From assembly GCA_934292955.1 (NCBI GenBank), contig CAKQXZ010000115.1:1-5184 (forward strand): a stretch of 5,184 bases of DNA, in the 5' to 3' direction. Under the pieces are notes generated by a model, which worked only from the letters and a program-made list of their open reading frames with translations, had not been told where the DNA came from and ran no database searches. Position 1 is the stretch's first letter. Each line of letters begins with the position of its first letter. Source of the DNA: an uncultured Clostridia bacterium (GTDB lineage Bacteria; Bacillota_A; Clostridia; Christensenellales; Borkfalkiaceae). This document shows positions 1-5,184 of this stretch, piece after piece. The translations under genes and the position numbers were made by a program.

Positions 1-216
1 TATTTTTCAAATCTTTTCAAGGCGACGTTCGGCGTTTCCGTGAAGCAATATATTATGGATAAAAAAATAGAGCGGGCAAAAACCATGCTCATCGCGGACA
101 CGCCCACCAGCATCGTGGCGGAAACGCTCAATTTTTACGACACCGCGTCCTTTTCTAACTATTTCAAGAAAAAAACGGGGCTTACGCCGAAGGAATTCCA
201 CTTCAAATCGGATTGA
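1..216 (+). CDS. AraC-family transcriptional regulator, C-terminal part (5' end outside window)
   Basis: An open frame runs from base 1 to a TGA at 214-216 and encodes 71 residues with no start inside the window. The residues match the second half of an AraC/XylS DNA-binding domain. The first visible residues, YFSNLFKATFGVS, fit the end of the first helix-turn-helix. The linker helix follows (IERAKTMLIADT), then the second helix-turn-helix (IVAETLNFYDTASFSNYF), ending in the family signature KKKTGLTPKEF. Such proteins bind DNA in the cytoplasm and usually activate nearby sugar-use genes through an N-terminal sensor domain, which is not visible here. The gene converges on the sugar cluster from the far side of a 1.2-kb spacer, so control of that cluster is possible but not shown. 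The family call is secure; the ligand and targets are unknown. Confidence 0.93.
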   Translation, partial: YFSNLFKATFGVSVKQYIMDKKIERAKTMLIADTPTSIVAETLNFYDTASFSNYFKKKTGLTPKEFHFKSD

Positions 217-231
217 TATCTCGCCGATTTG
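204..231. other. 8-bp perfect inverted repeat over the AraC stop codon
   Basis: CAAATCGG (204-211) pairs with CCGATTTG (224-231) around a 12-nt loop containing the TGA stop. No T-run follows on the plus strand, so it is a weak terminator candidate at best. It could instead help define the 3' end of the regulator mRNA. Confidence 0.35.
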
Positions 232-282
232 CAGTTATAATCGAGTACGCGGAAATAAATCCCCCTCTCGCTCCACCGTGCG

Positions 283-301
283 CGCCGTTCGGCATACGGC
301 G
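283..301. repeat. Small GC-rich inverted repeat
   Basis: CGCCGT (283-288) and ACGGCG (296-301) form a 6-bp stem with a 7-nt loop, downstream in the same minus frame as the recombinase-like stretch. No T-run follows, and no function is evident. Confidence 0.35.
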
Positions 302-331
302 GTTCAATTCAGAATTTTTGAAAAGCAGGGC

Positions 332-409
332 GGCGTTCGTTCCCGTCCGCGCCTTGTCGGAATAAACGTTTACGATTTGTATATCTTCATTTTCGGCAAA
401 AGAATCAAT
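332..409 (-). pseudogene. Possible serine-recombinase fragment (remnant)
   Basis: On the minus strand a frame is open from 427 down to a TGA at 203-205, without a plausible start. Its first part reads IDSFAENEDIQIVNVYSDKA and continues RTGTNA. This resembles the segment of large serine recombinases after the catalytic domain core, where a 'FAE.N...IV..Y.D.A.TG..' pattern normally leads into 'RP.F..M'. Here the expected RP-F motif is missing, and the frame continues into ALLFKNSELNRRMPNG, which I do not recognise. The catalytic-serine region that should lie upstream (above position 409) is absent from all three minus frames. If the resemblance is real, this is a roughly 26-residue relic of a mobile element. 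The match is short and made by eye, so it could be chance. Confidence 0.35.
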
Positions 410-789
410 CGGAAAACGCCGGAACGATCAAGGAATAAGTAGCAAATATCGCCGTATAAGTCGATTAACTCATAGTTTTCAGCGACTTTCCACCGTTGAC
501 GGGGACGACTTTTCCGTTTGCCTTACTTCGAACATAAAATCTTTCATCTCATCTTACTTTAAGACAAGGCACGCGAACGGGTTAATACTTGACGTATAAG
601 CCGCGAGCGTAACGATGTATTAGTCAAAAACTCGCCGTCAGACCACGGTTCGTTTTATTCTTATCCGGCATAGGGCATAGTGATTCGATGGTAACGCTCG
701 AAGTTAACAGCCACTTTATTCCCGATACGCAAGAAAAGGTGGTTTTCGCGTTAAACACCAGTTAAACAAAATCTCGAAAAAATGACTAC

Positions 790-936
790 AAGTCGTTTCA
801 TCCGACGGGAATTTGCCGTTTTCCGCAAGCGGGAGCCCCTCGGCAAGAATACGGCTTTGCCGTATTGACGAACCAAGGACGAATTCATGAAAGACTACAA
901 AAAAATGACGGATGCAAAACTGCATTCGTCATTTTT
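790..936 (+). ncRNA. Hairpin-dense block, possible structured RNA or multicopy intergenic repeat
   Basis: Several short inverted repeats lie in a row. GTCG (792-795) pairs with CGAC (803-806). TTGCCG (813-818) pairs with CGGCAA (841-846) and encloses CCGC-aa-GCGG (823-832). AATACGGC (848-855) pairs with GCCGTATT (859-866) over a 3-nt loop. The long hairpin 901-936 follows. A series of stems closed by a terminator-like hairpin is what a small structured RNA would look like, and equally what a dispersed repeat would look like. I recognise no known RNA family, no promoter is obvious, and the strand is uncertain because the stems are symmetric. The start is arbitrary, set at the first stem. Confidence 0.25.
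899..936. terminator. Bidirectional intrinsic terminator-like hairpin
   Basis: Positions 901-916 pair with 921-936 over the loop AAAC: a 16-bp stem with one G-T pair. Seven A's (899-905) flank the left side and five T's (932-936) end the right arm, so a U-run follows the GC-containing stem in both directions. It sits between convergent transcription units. It could stop readthrough from the regulator on the plus strand and from the phosphorylase transcript on the minus strand, although the latter would carry about 480 nt of untranslated tail first. Confidence 0.7.
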
Positions 937-939
937 GGT

Positions 940-1418
940 ATTCCAACCCATAACTAACCCTTAGGAGTTTTGAAAAATTCTCAAAATTCTATTAAAATAG
1001 GCAATTATTGCACATTTTAGGGCGTTTTGAGTAATGTATTTCGTCTAAAACTGCTAATTTCTTTCGGTTTTTCGGTAAATTTTAGATTTCAAAATAATTT
1101 TCAAACTAAAATAATACCAAAAACAATACCAGTTTTCATAGCCGTTTTCAAAAAATTTAACGCCAAACGACACTCTGTTTTTCGCTTGCTATGATACCAA
1201 ATGAAATCAGATTTATCAAGCAAAATTACACATTAAATTGCTTATCGACATTAGGAAGAAATTGTAGATATATCAATGTTCCCATATTTCATTGCCTTTC
1301 GTTGTTGCTGTTGTGTAACTCTACCATTCAAAAATAATCATCCTTATATATTCCGCATAGGCATATTCCGCATAGTTGATTTTAATCGGCTTTTTACATT
1401 ATTTCTATAATATTTTAT
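940..1418. other. AT-rich tail of the spacer, no gene seen
   Basis: G+C drops sharply just after the terminator hairpin, to about 18-23% in the two 60-base lines counted. Minus-strand frames here are short and stop often. No GC-rich hairpin with a T-run is seen immediately downstream of the phosphorylase stop at 1419. Apart from the direct repeat at 1348-1375, I find no structure. Confidence 0.6.
1348..1375. repeat. Two direct copies of ATATTCCGCATAG
   Basis: The 13-bp sequence ATATTCCGCATAG occurs at 1348-1360 and exactly again at 1363-1375, with GC between them (15-bp period). It lies 43 bp beyond the phosphorylase stop codon. It could be a slippage duplication or a paired protein-binding site; nothing favours either. 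Confidence 0.8.
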
Positions 1419-3770
1419 TCATTTGAGTTTTATGATGATAGTCAAATCATCGATAATCAATGCTTTATCAATCAACACCGAACGTCCTTCGGCGGATATA
1501 TCGAACGCCTTGCCGCTGATTTCGGCAATTTCGATCTGCGCGCCGTAACCGACGTATTTTATCGTTAAATTGTGACCGTTAAACGGCGTGGTTATTTCCG
1601 CATTCGCGTATTCTTTCGGTACGCATGGGGTTATGACGATATTATTCAACGCAAAGTTAAGACCGAAAACCCACGAATAGACTGCGCGCTCTATCATTGC
1701 CACGCTACCCGTTAAAAACGAAAAACCCGATCTGCCGTAAAACGACGGTACCAGATGATAACAGTTTGTAATTGCATACGGTGCGGAACAAGTTTTTTCA
1801 GGTGAGTGTTTGTCTGCATAAAGCGGCAGCGCATAACCTAACACGTCGGATATTTCTTCATATCTTCCCGCCTTTGCAAGCGCTCTTATTAAAAAGCACT
1901 GCGAGCCGTGATTGTATACGCTTCCGTTTTCGGCAAAGTACGGCTGAAAGTCGCCCGTGCCCATTTTACCTATTCCGTCTATGAACTTTCCGCCGAGCGG
2001 CTTTGAGAAAAGCTTGTATCCGTCAGAAGTTTTTAACTTTGCGATTTCATTAAAGATTTCGTTTTCTTTACCGCTTGCCACTCCGCTTATAACCGCATAA
2101 GCATTAGTCGGAACATATACCCTTTCTTCGCTGTCCTCATCTTTTTCGGAGAACAGCCATGTATCGTTATCGGTATATACGGCATTATAAAATCTACCGT
2201 TAAATGCGGCTTTGTTTATGGCGTTTTTCAACCTATAGCCGGCTTTTTCGTATTTTTCTACTTCGTTTACCCGTCCGACTTTATTTAATATTTCAACCAG
2301 ATATTTAAGACACATTACGAGCTGGCAAGACACCATTACGCTTTCGCCTCTGCCCTTTTTGCCTGCTCCGCTCAGACAGTCGAGCCAATCGCCGCCGCGC
2401 ATTTTTACAAGACCATGCACACCCAAAGCGTCATCCGATAAAAGATAGTCCATACTTTTTTTAAGGTGCGTTAAGCCGCTTTCCTGCGTTTCGCAATCGT
2501 AATAACCATACTTGTTTTCTAAAATGGAATAATCGCCCGTGTATGCAAGATAGTCGTAAACGTATTCGGTAAAGAAACATGCCGAATCTACAAACTCTCT
2601 TAAATCGAATTTCGTGCCGGTGCCGAACGGAACCTGACGAGGATACCAACCGTCGCTACGTTGCTTAGAGAAAATATTTTCGATTACGCCTTTGCACATT
2701 TGTTTATCATAACAAAGCATGCCCTCAAAATCGTTCGCCGCGTCTCTTACGCCGCGCATTCCCGTAGGCCAGCCGCGATCGAGCGAAGACACCCAGTACA
2801 TTTCGAGCGGCAAAAATCCGTTTACGAAACTATCAAAATCGGGATCGCCCGTCTTAACCGTTCTCACCGAGAATAATTCAGCGTGTTTTTCAGCCAGCTT
2901 TTCTTCTTCGGCTTTTTGAACCGTTGAATCGAAGTATTTTACAGATGTTTCTATATTTTCTGCTATTTTTTTTTCGTCATCGGTTACGGCAAATACCTGC
3001 GTGAACGAATAACTTTCGCCACCTTTAAGATTGACCGTTGCAAGAGTTGAAACGCATTGTTTAAACGCATAAAGCGTATCTTCGGTTACTCCGCCGATTT
3101 TATCCGGTATAACGCTGAAATTTTTGGTTAAGGCAGTAAGACGTTCAAGACTCAATTCTCTGTTATCAGTTTCATCGTTTGAAACAATCGTCAGATATCT
3201 TCTTTCTTCCTTTTTGCCTGCAACGCTGTATTTCGTGGTTAAAAATGCATTTTTATCTTTTAAATATTCCGTTCTCGTGTACCATTCCGGCTTATCCCAC
3301 GGAGCCATTAAAAGTTCATTAAGGTACGGAAAAGCACACTTTAAAATTGAATATTCTTTTACTTGTTCTCCGAGGTTTTTAACCGTAACATTCATTACAA
3401 ACCGTTTATTTTTTTCGGTTACGAACAGTTCGGTTACCACTTCGGTTTTGCCAAAAGTCAGCCTATAGGTCGATTTTTCGGGCAAAAAGTCAATCGTCAA
3501 CTTATCGGCGCGGAGCACGTCAAAATTGTTGAACACGCTTTCTCCGTCCGAAAAATAAACTTTAACCGGCGAGCCGACTTCACGTTCTTCACGTTTGAAA
3601 ACAGCTTCGCCTACAGGAGGATTTATCTGCGCCGTTATTATTCCGTACTGGTCGACTTTAACTAATATTTCATCGTTTTTATAGATGTACTCATAATTGC
3701 CCGCTTCGGGTAACTTTTCTATTCTGTAACCGCCCGGTTTTTTGCTGAATTTTCCGTAATTTCCGTCCAT
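1419..3770 (-). CDS. GH94-type glycoside phosphorylase (cellobiose/chitobiose phosphorylase-like), substrate unknown
   Basis: This 783-residue protein has the size and order of glycoside hydrolase family 94 (formerly GT36). These cytoplasmic enzymes cleave beta-linked disaccharides with inorganic phosphate, giving a sugar 1-phosphate and a free sugar. Residues 1 to about 265 look like the N-terminal beta-sandwich, about 266-305 the helical linker, about 306-705 the (alpha/alpha)6 catalytic barrel and about 706-783 the C-terminal beta layer (ITPCVPKEY at 713-721). The likely general acid is D461 in GGDWLD (459-464), at the place of the family GDWND. H621 in YNHGSQ and T687-G688 in FLTGS fit the phosphate-binding His and Thr-Gly. 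R342-D343 in GVRDAAND replaces the usual RDQLQD. No signal peptide is seen. The start is supported by alignment of NYGKF near residue 4 with GH94 N-termini, although the upstream ribosome site is weak. The neighbouring NagA-like gene hints at an amino-sugar substrate; cellobiose, cellobionate and other beta-glucosides remain possible. Confidence 0.88.
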   Translation of the reverse strand: MDGNYGKFSKKPGGYRIEKLPEAGNYEYIYKNDEILVKVDQYGIITAQINPPVGEAVFKREEREVGSPVKVYFSDGESVFNNFDVLRADKLTIDFLPEKSTYRLTFGKTEVVTELFVTEKNKRFVMNVTVKNLGEQVKEYSILKCAFPYLNELLMAPWDKPEWYTRTEYLKDKNAFLTTKYSVAGKKEERRYLTIVSNDETDNRELSLERLTALTKNFSVIPDKIGGVTEDTLYAFKQCVSTLATVNLKGGESYSFTQVFAVTDDEKKIAENIETSVKYFDSTVQKAEEEKLAEKHAELFSVRTVKTGDPDFDSFVNGFLPLEMYWVSSLDRGWPTGMRGVRDAANDFEGMLCYDKQMCKGVIENIFSKQRSDGWYPRQVPFGTGTKFDLREFVDSACFFTEYVYDYLAYTGDYSILENKYGYYDCETQESGLTHLKKSMDYLLSDDALGVHGLVKMRGGDWLDCLSGAGKKGRGESVMVSCQLVMCLKYLVEILNKVGRVNEVEKYEKAGYRLKNAINKAAFNGRFYNAVYTDNDTWLFSEKDEDSEERVYVPTNAYAVISGVASGKENEIFNEIAKLKTSDGYKLFSKPLGGKFIDGIGKMGTGDFQPYFAENGSVYNHGSQCFLIRALAKAGRYEEISDVLGYALPLYADKHSPEKTCSAPYAITNCYHLVPSFYGRSGFSFLTGSVAMIERAVYSWVFGLNFALNNIVITPCVPKEYANAEITTPFNGHNLTIKYVGYGAQIEIAEISGKAFDISAEGRSVLIDKALIIDDLTIIIKLK

Positions 3771-3844
3771 AAATATTTACCGTTTATCAAAAATCTTTCG
3801 TATGCGTACTCATCGCGACTTGCTTTAAATCTGCTACGCGTTTA

Positions 3845-3873
3845 ATGTTATACAATATTTTTCGCTATGTCAA
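3845..3873 (-). promoter_or_regulatory. Promoter-like sequence upstream of the phosphorylase gene
   Basis: On the minus strand a perfect -35 hexamer TTGACA (3873-3868) is followed after 17 nt by TAACAT (3850-3845); alternatively TATAAC (3852-3847) lies at 15 nt. Either would place the transcript start near 3838, leaving a leader of roughly 68 nt before the ATG at 3770. CGCG occurs at 3837-3840 and again at 3814-3817 around the predicted start, a loose palindrome that might be an operator. No ribosome site better than weak purine-containing sequence precedes the ATG (ACGGTAAATATTT). Confidence 0.55.
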
Positions 3874-3894
3874 CAAAAAACGACTTGGTCGCAC

Positions 3895-3911
3895 TGTTTA
3901 AATCGAAAACA
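3895..3911. promoter_or_regulatory. Inverted repeat TGTTT-N7-AAACA, possible regulator site
   Basis: TGTTT (3895-3899) and AAACA (3907-3911) form a 5-bp inverted repeat around AAATCGA. It ends 21 bp upstream of the TTGACA hexamer of the phosphorylase promoter, a position suited to an activator. It only partly resembles a catabolite-repression (cre) site, having the central CG but not the full consensus. Half-sites this short occur by chance in AT-rich DNA. Confidence 0.25.
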
Positions 3912-3946
3912 TATTTTATTTACCGCAATAAGGCTATGCAATTCGA

Positions 3947-5020
3947 TTATAGAAATTCGAGGGGAAGCGGATTCTCGGCATGCACCGTTTCGATTACGTT
4001 TATAACCATAGCCGCATGCTCTGAAGGCATTGCGAGTTCGGCGTTTTCGGTTATAGCAAAATAAGCGTTTTCATAAATAGCCGCAGTGCCGACGTCAAAT
4101 GCCGTCCCTTGATAATTCCCGCTTTCTTCGTGAACGTTAAGTTTTTCTCTGCAATAAACCGGATTTCCGTTTTCATCTTCCAAAAAAGTATCGACGACGG
4201 CATGACTTTCGTTTTCGCTGTCTTTATAATATTTCATCGTGTAACTTTCCGGCGTGTTTTTGAACGTGCCGCGCGAGCCTTGAATTTTGATTGTATAATT
4301 GCTGAATGCGTCGGTAGAGTTTATTTCGATATCGACAAGCGGTTTTTTGGGAGCTGTAAGCAATATTTTAACGTAGTCCTCCGCGTCTCCGCTTGTGAGC
4401 GCAGTGTCTAATTTTGAATAAACCACTTTAAAGTTTTCGTCGAAATCTAAAAAGCCCAGCCCCATAGCGATAGGATGAGGACCTGTGTTATATGCGCTGC
4501 CTCCCATCTTCTTTTGCAACGTTTGCCAATCCCATCTGCGAGAAAACCCGTTATATCTTATACTTATTTGTTTGACGTCTCCCAATATTCCGCTTTTTAT
4601 AACGTCGAGCGCGTGAACATAGAAAGGCGCGGGTTGAGTATTGTGAAACACTATTAGTTTTACGTTGTTATCACAGGCTGTTTTTATAAGTTCTTCGCAC
4701 TCAAATTGATTGCGGGCAAACGGCTTTTCGGTCAAAACGTGTTTTCCGTGCATTAACAAATCTTTTGTAATGGCAAAGTGCATTTCCGAATAAGAAGCAT
4801 TTACAACAAGATCCACGTCTTTTTTATCAAATAATTCCTTATAATCGGAAAAAGTTTCGCAACCCGGAAATAATATCTCGGCTTTTTTGCGACGGCCCTC
4901 GTCGAAATCTATTACATATTTTACCTTGTAATACAAGTTTCGCTCCGAACGATAAAACGAACCGTGTATATCGCGACCGCTTCTTCCTTGTCCTATTATT
5001 GCAAGATTTAATTTTTCCAT
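3947..5020 (-). CDS. Gfo/Idh/MocA-family NAD(P)-dependent oxidoreductase
   Basis: This 357-residue cytoplasmic protein has the usual length and two-domain layout of the family. The N-terminal Rossmann fold (about 1-125) carries the dinucleotide motif G-Q-G-R-S-G (10-15) after the first strand LNLAII, an Asp-containing second strand (YVIDFD, 35-40), and the family EKP motif at 98-100 (VLTEKPFARN). The C-terminal alpha/beta domain has RRWDWQTL (161-168) and NTGPHP (178-183), with H182 the likely catalytic His. Members oxidise, reduce or epimerise sugars, inositols and sugar derivatives; the substrate here is not readable. The start at 5020 is preceded by AGGAGA with 7-nt spacing and overlaps the upstream NagA-like stop by 13 nt, so the two are probably co-translated. 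A 176-bp gap with its own promoter-like sequence follows before the phosphorylase. Some family relatives are glycosidases (GH109), but I see nothing specific to that group. Confidence 0.92.
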   Translation of the reverse strand: MEKLNLAIIGQGRSGRDIHGSFYRSERNLYYKVKYVIDFDEGRRKKAEILFPGCETFSDYKELFDKKDVDLVVNASYSEMHFAITKDLLMHGKHVLTEKPFARNQFECEELIKTACDNNVKLIVFHNTQPAPFYVHALDVIKSGILGDVKQISIRYNGFSRRWDWQTLQKKMGGSAYNTGPHPIAMGLGFLDFDENFKVVYSKLDTALTSGDAEDYVKILLTAPKKPLVDIEINSTDAFSNYTIKIQGSRGTFKNTPESYTMKYYKDSENESHAVVDTFLEDENGNPVYCREKLNVHEESGNYQGTAFDVGTAAIYENAYFAITENAELAMPSEHAAMVINVIETVHAENPLPLEFL

Positions 5021-5184
5021 TTTTTTATCTCCTGAATTTGTATTGAATCAATTTTTTGTCCGACAACAAAAGTTGCTTCGACGTTTATATCGTCGTCAAA
5101 TACGATAATATCGGCTCTTTTGCCTTTTTCAATACTGCCCGCATTGATTTTTGCGATTTTCGCGGGAGTTTCAGTAATCATTTT
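5008..5184 (-). CDS. nagA: NagA-like amidohydrolase, C-terminal end (N-acetylglucosamine-6-phosphate deacetylase likely)
   Basis: The minus-strand frame entering at the right edge encodes 58 residues ending at TAA (5010-5008). It begins KMITETPAKIAKINAGSIEKG and continues KRADIIVFDDDINVEATFVVG. The order 'T..PAK..........GSI..GK.ADI...D' is the C-terminal return strand region of the amidohydrolase superfamily, and 'D.DINV.ATFV.G' fits N-acetylglucosamine-6-phosphate deacetylases best. That enzyme converts GlcNAc-6-phosphate to glucosamine-6-phosphate and acetate in the cytoplasm. All metal-binding and catalytic residues lie outside the window, so another amidohydrolase is possible. The last 13 nt overlap the start of the downstream oxidoreductase gene in a different frame, which suggests an operon. 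The tail after GQKI (IDSIQIQEIKKWKN) is somewhat longer than I would expect. Confidence 0.75.
   Translation of the reverse strand, partial: KMITETPAKIAKINAGSIEKGKRADIIVFDDDINVEATFVVGQKIDSIQIQEIKKWKN
5028..5033 (-). promoter_or_regulatory. Ribosome binding site of the oxidoreductase gene
   Basis: AGGAGA (5033-5028) lies 7 nt upstream of the ATG at 5020 and inside the coding end of the NagA-like gene. It fixes the oxidoreductase start and contrasts with the weak site before the phosphorylase. Confidence 0.8.

Larger units (their letters stand above)
217..1418. other. Long spacer without an intact gene between convergent genes
   Basis: About 1.2 kb separates the regulator stop from the phosphorylase stop. 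In the frames examined I see no reading frame with family-like sequence, a good start and a ribosome site. Base composition splits it: the line 301-360 is 33/60 G+C by hand count, whereas 961-1020 is 14/60 and 1081-1140 is 11/60. The first part carries hairpins and a short recombinase-like stretch, annotated separately. The second part is AT-rich with nothing recognisable except a short direct repeat. The whole looks like decayed or repeat-derived DNA rather than a functional gene. Confidence 0.7.

Noticed and set aside
7..201. Minus-strand frame over the left edge
   Set aside because: It is antisense to the AraC-family domain, which has clear family sequence on the plus strand.
562..654. Minus-strand open frame of 31 codons containing WSDGEFLTNTSL
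   Set aside because: It has no start codon, is short and stops at 559-561. It resembles translated intergenic repeat rather than a gene.
716..925. Minus-strand 69-codon open frame in the spacer
   Set aside because: It begins inside the terminator-like hairpin, crosses several other stems, has no clear ribosome site and resembles no family I know.
3124..3665. Two overlapping plus-strand frames of 114 and 100 codons
   Set aside because: Both are antisense to the well-supported phosphorylase gene and show no recognisable protein sequence.
3867..4064. Plus-strand 65-codon frame beginning in the gap
   Set aside because: Most of it lies antisense to the oxidoreductase C-terminus, and its start falls in the promoter-like region of the opposite strand. 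It has no family resemblance.
3947..5020. GH109-type alpha-N-acetylgalactosaminidase reading of the Gfo/Idh protein
   Set aside because: Tempting beside a NagA-like gene, but the EKP, RWDWQTL and NTGPHP motifs fit ordinary oxidoreductase members and I see nothing specific to GH109.
1..5184. CRISPR array, tRNA, rRNA or intact insertion sequence
   Set aside because: I found no regularly spaced repeats, cloverleaf-like sequence, rRNA-like sequence or complete transposase with terminal repeats.

Overview
The window looks like a fragment of a low-to-moderate-GC Firmicutes-type chromosome, probably a gut-type Clostridia relative. This is judged from Lys/Glu/Asp/Tyr-rich proteins, AT-rich spacers, a clear AGGAGA ribosome site and a sugar-catabolism gene set. 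It is an inference from style, not a taxonomic match.

Layout. Positions 1-216 (+) hold the last 71 codons of an AraC-family regulator whose start lies left of the window. Positions 217-1418 are about 1.2 kb with no intact gene, between convergent genes. This spacer has two halves. The first (to about 940) is relatively GC-rich, with a short minus-strand stretch resembling a serine-recombinase fragment, several hairpins and a long bidirectional terminator-like hairpin at 901-936. The second (about 940-1418) is very AT-rich and featureless apart from a 13-bp direct repeat.

The rest is a minus-strand sugar cluster, in transcription order: the C-terminus of a NagA-like amidohydrolase (5184-5008, 5' end outside the window); a Gfo/Idh/MocA-family NAD(P)-dependent oxidoreductase (5020-3947), which overlaps the NagA stop by 13 nt; a 176-bp gap with a promoter-like sequence; and a 783-residue GH94-type glycoside phosphorylase (3770-1419).

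Functional reading. The phosphorylase would cleave a beta-linked disaccharide with phosphate inside the cell, giving a sugar 1-phosphate plus a free sugar. The NagA-like enzyme would deacetylate N-acetylglucosamine 6-phosphate, and the dehydrogenase would oxidise or epimerise a sugar or sugar derivative. The NagA neighbour makes an amino-sugar-containing substrate plausible, but the substrate cannot be read from the sequence. The phosphorylase departs from the usual GH94 active-site motifs (GDWLD for GDWND, RDAAND for RDQLQD), so its specificity is the most interesting open question. I see no CRISPR array, tRNA, rRNA, intact mobile element or obvious new defence system.
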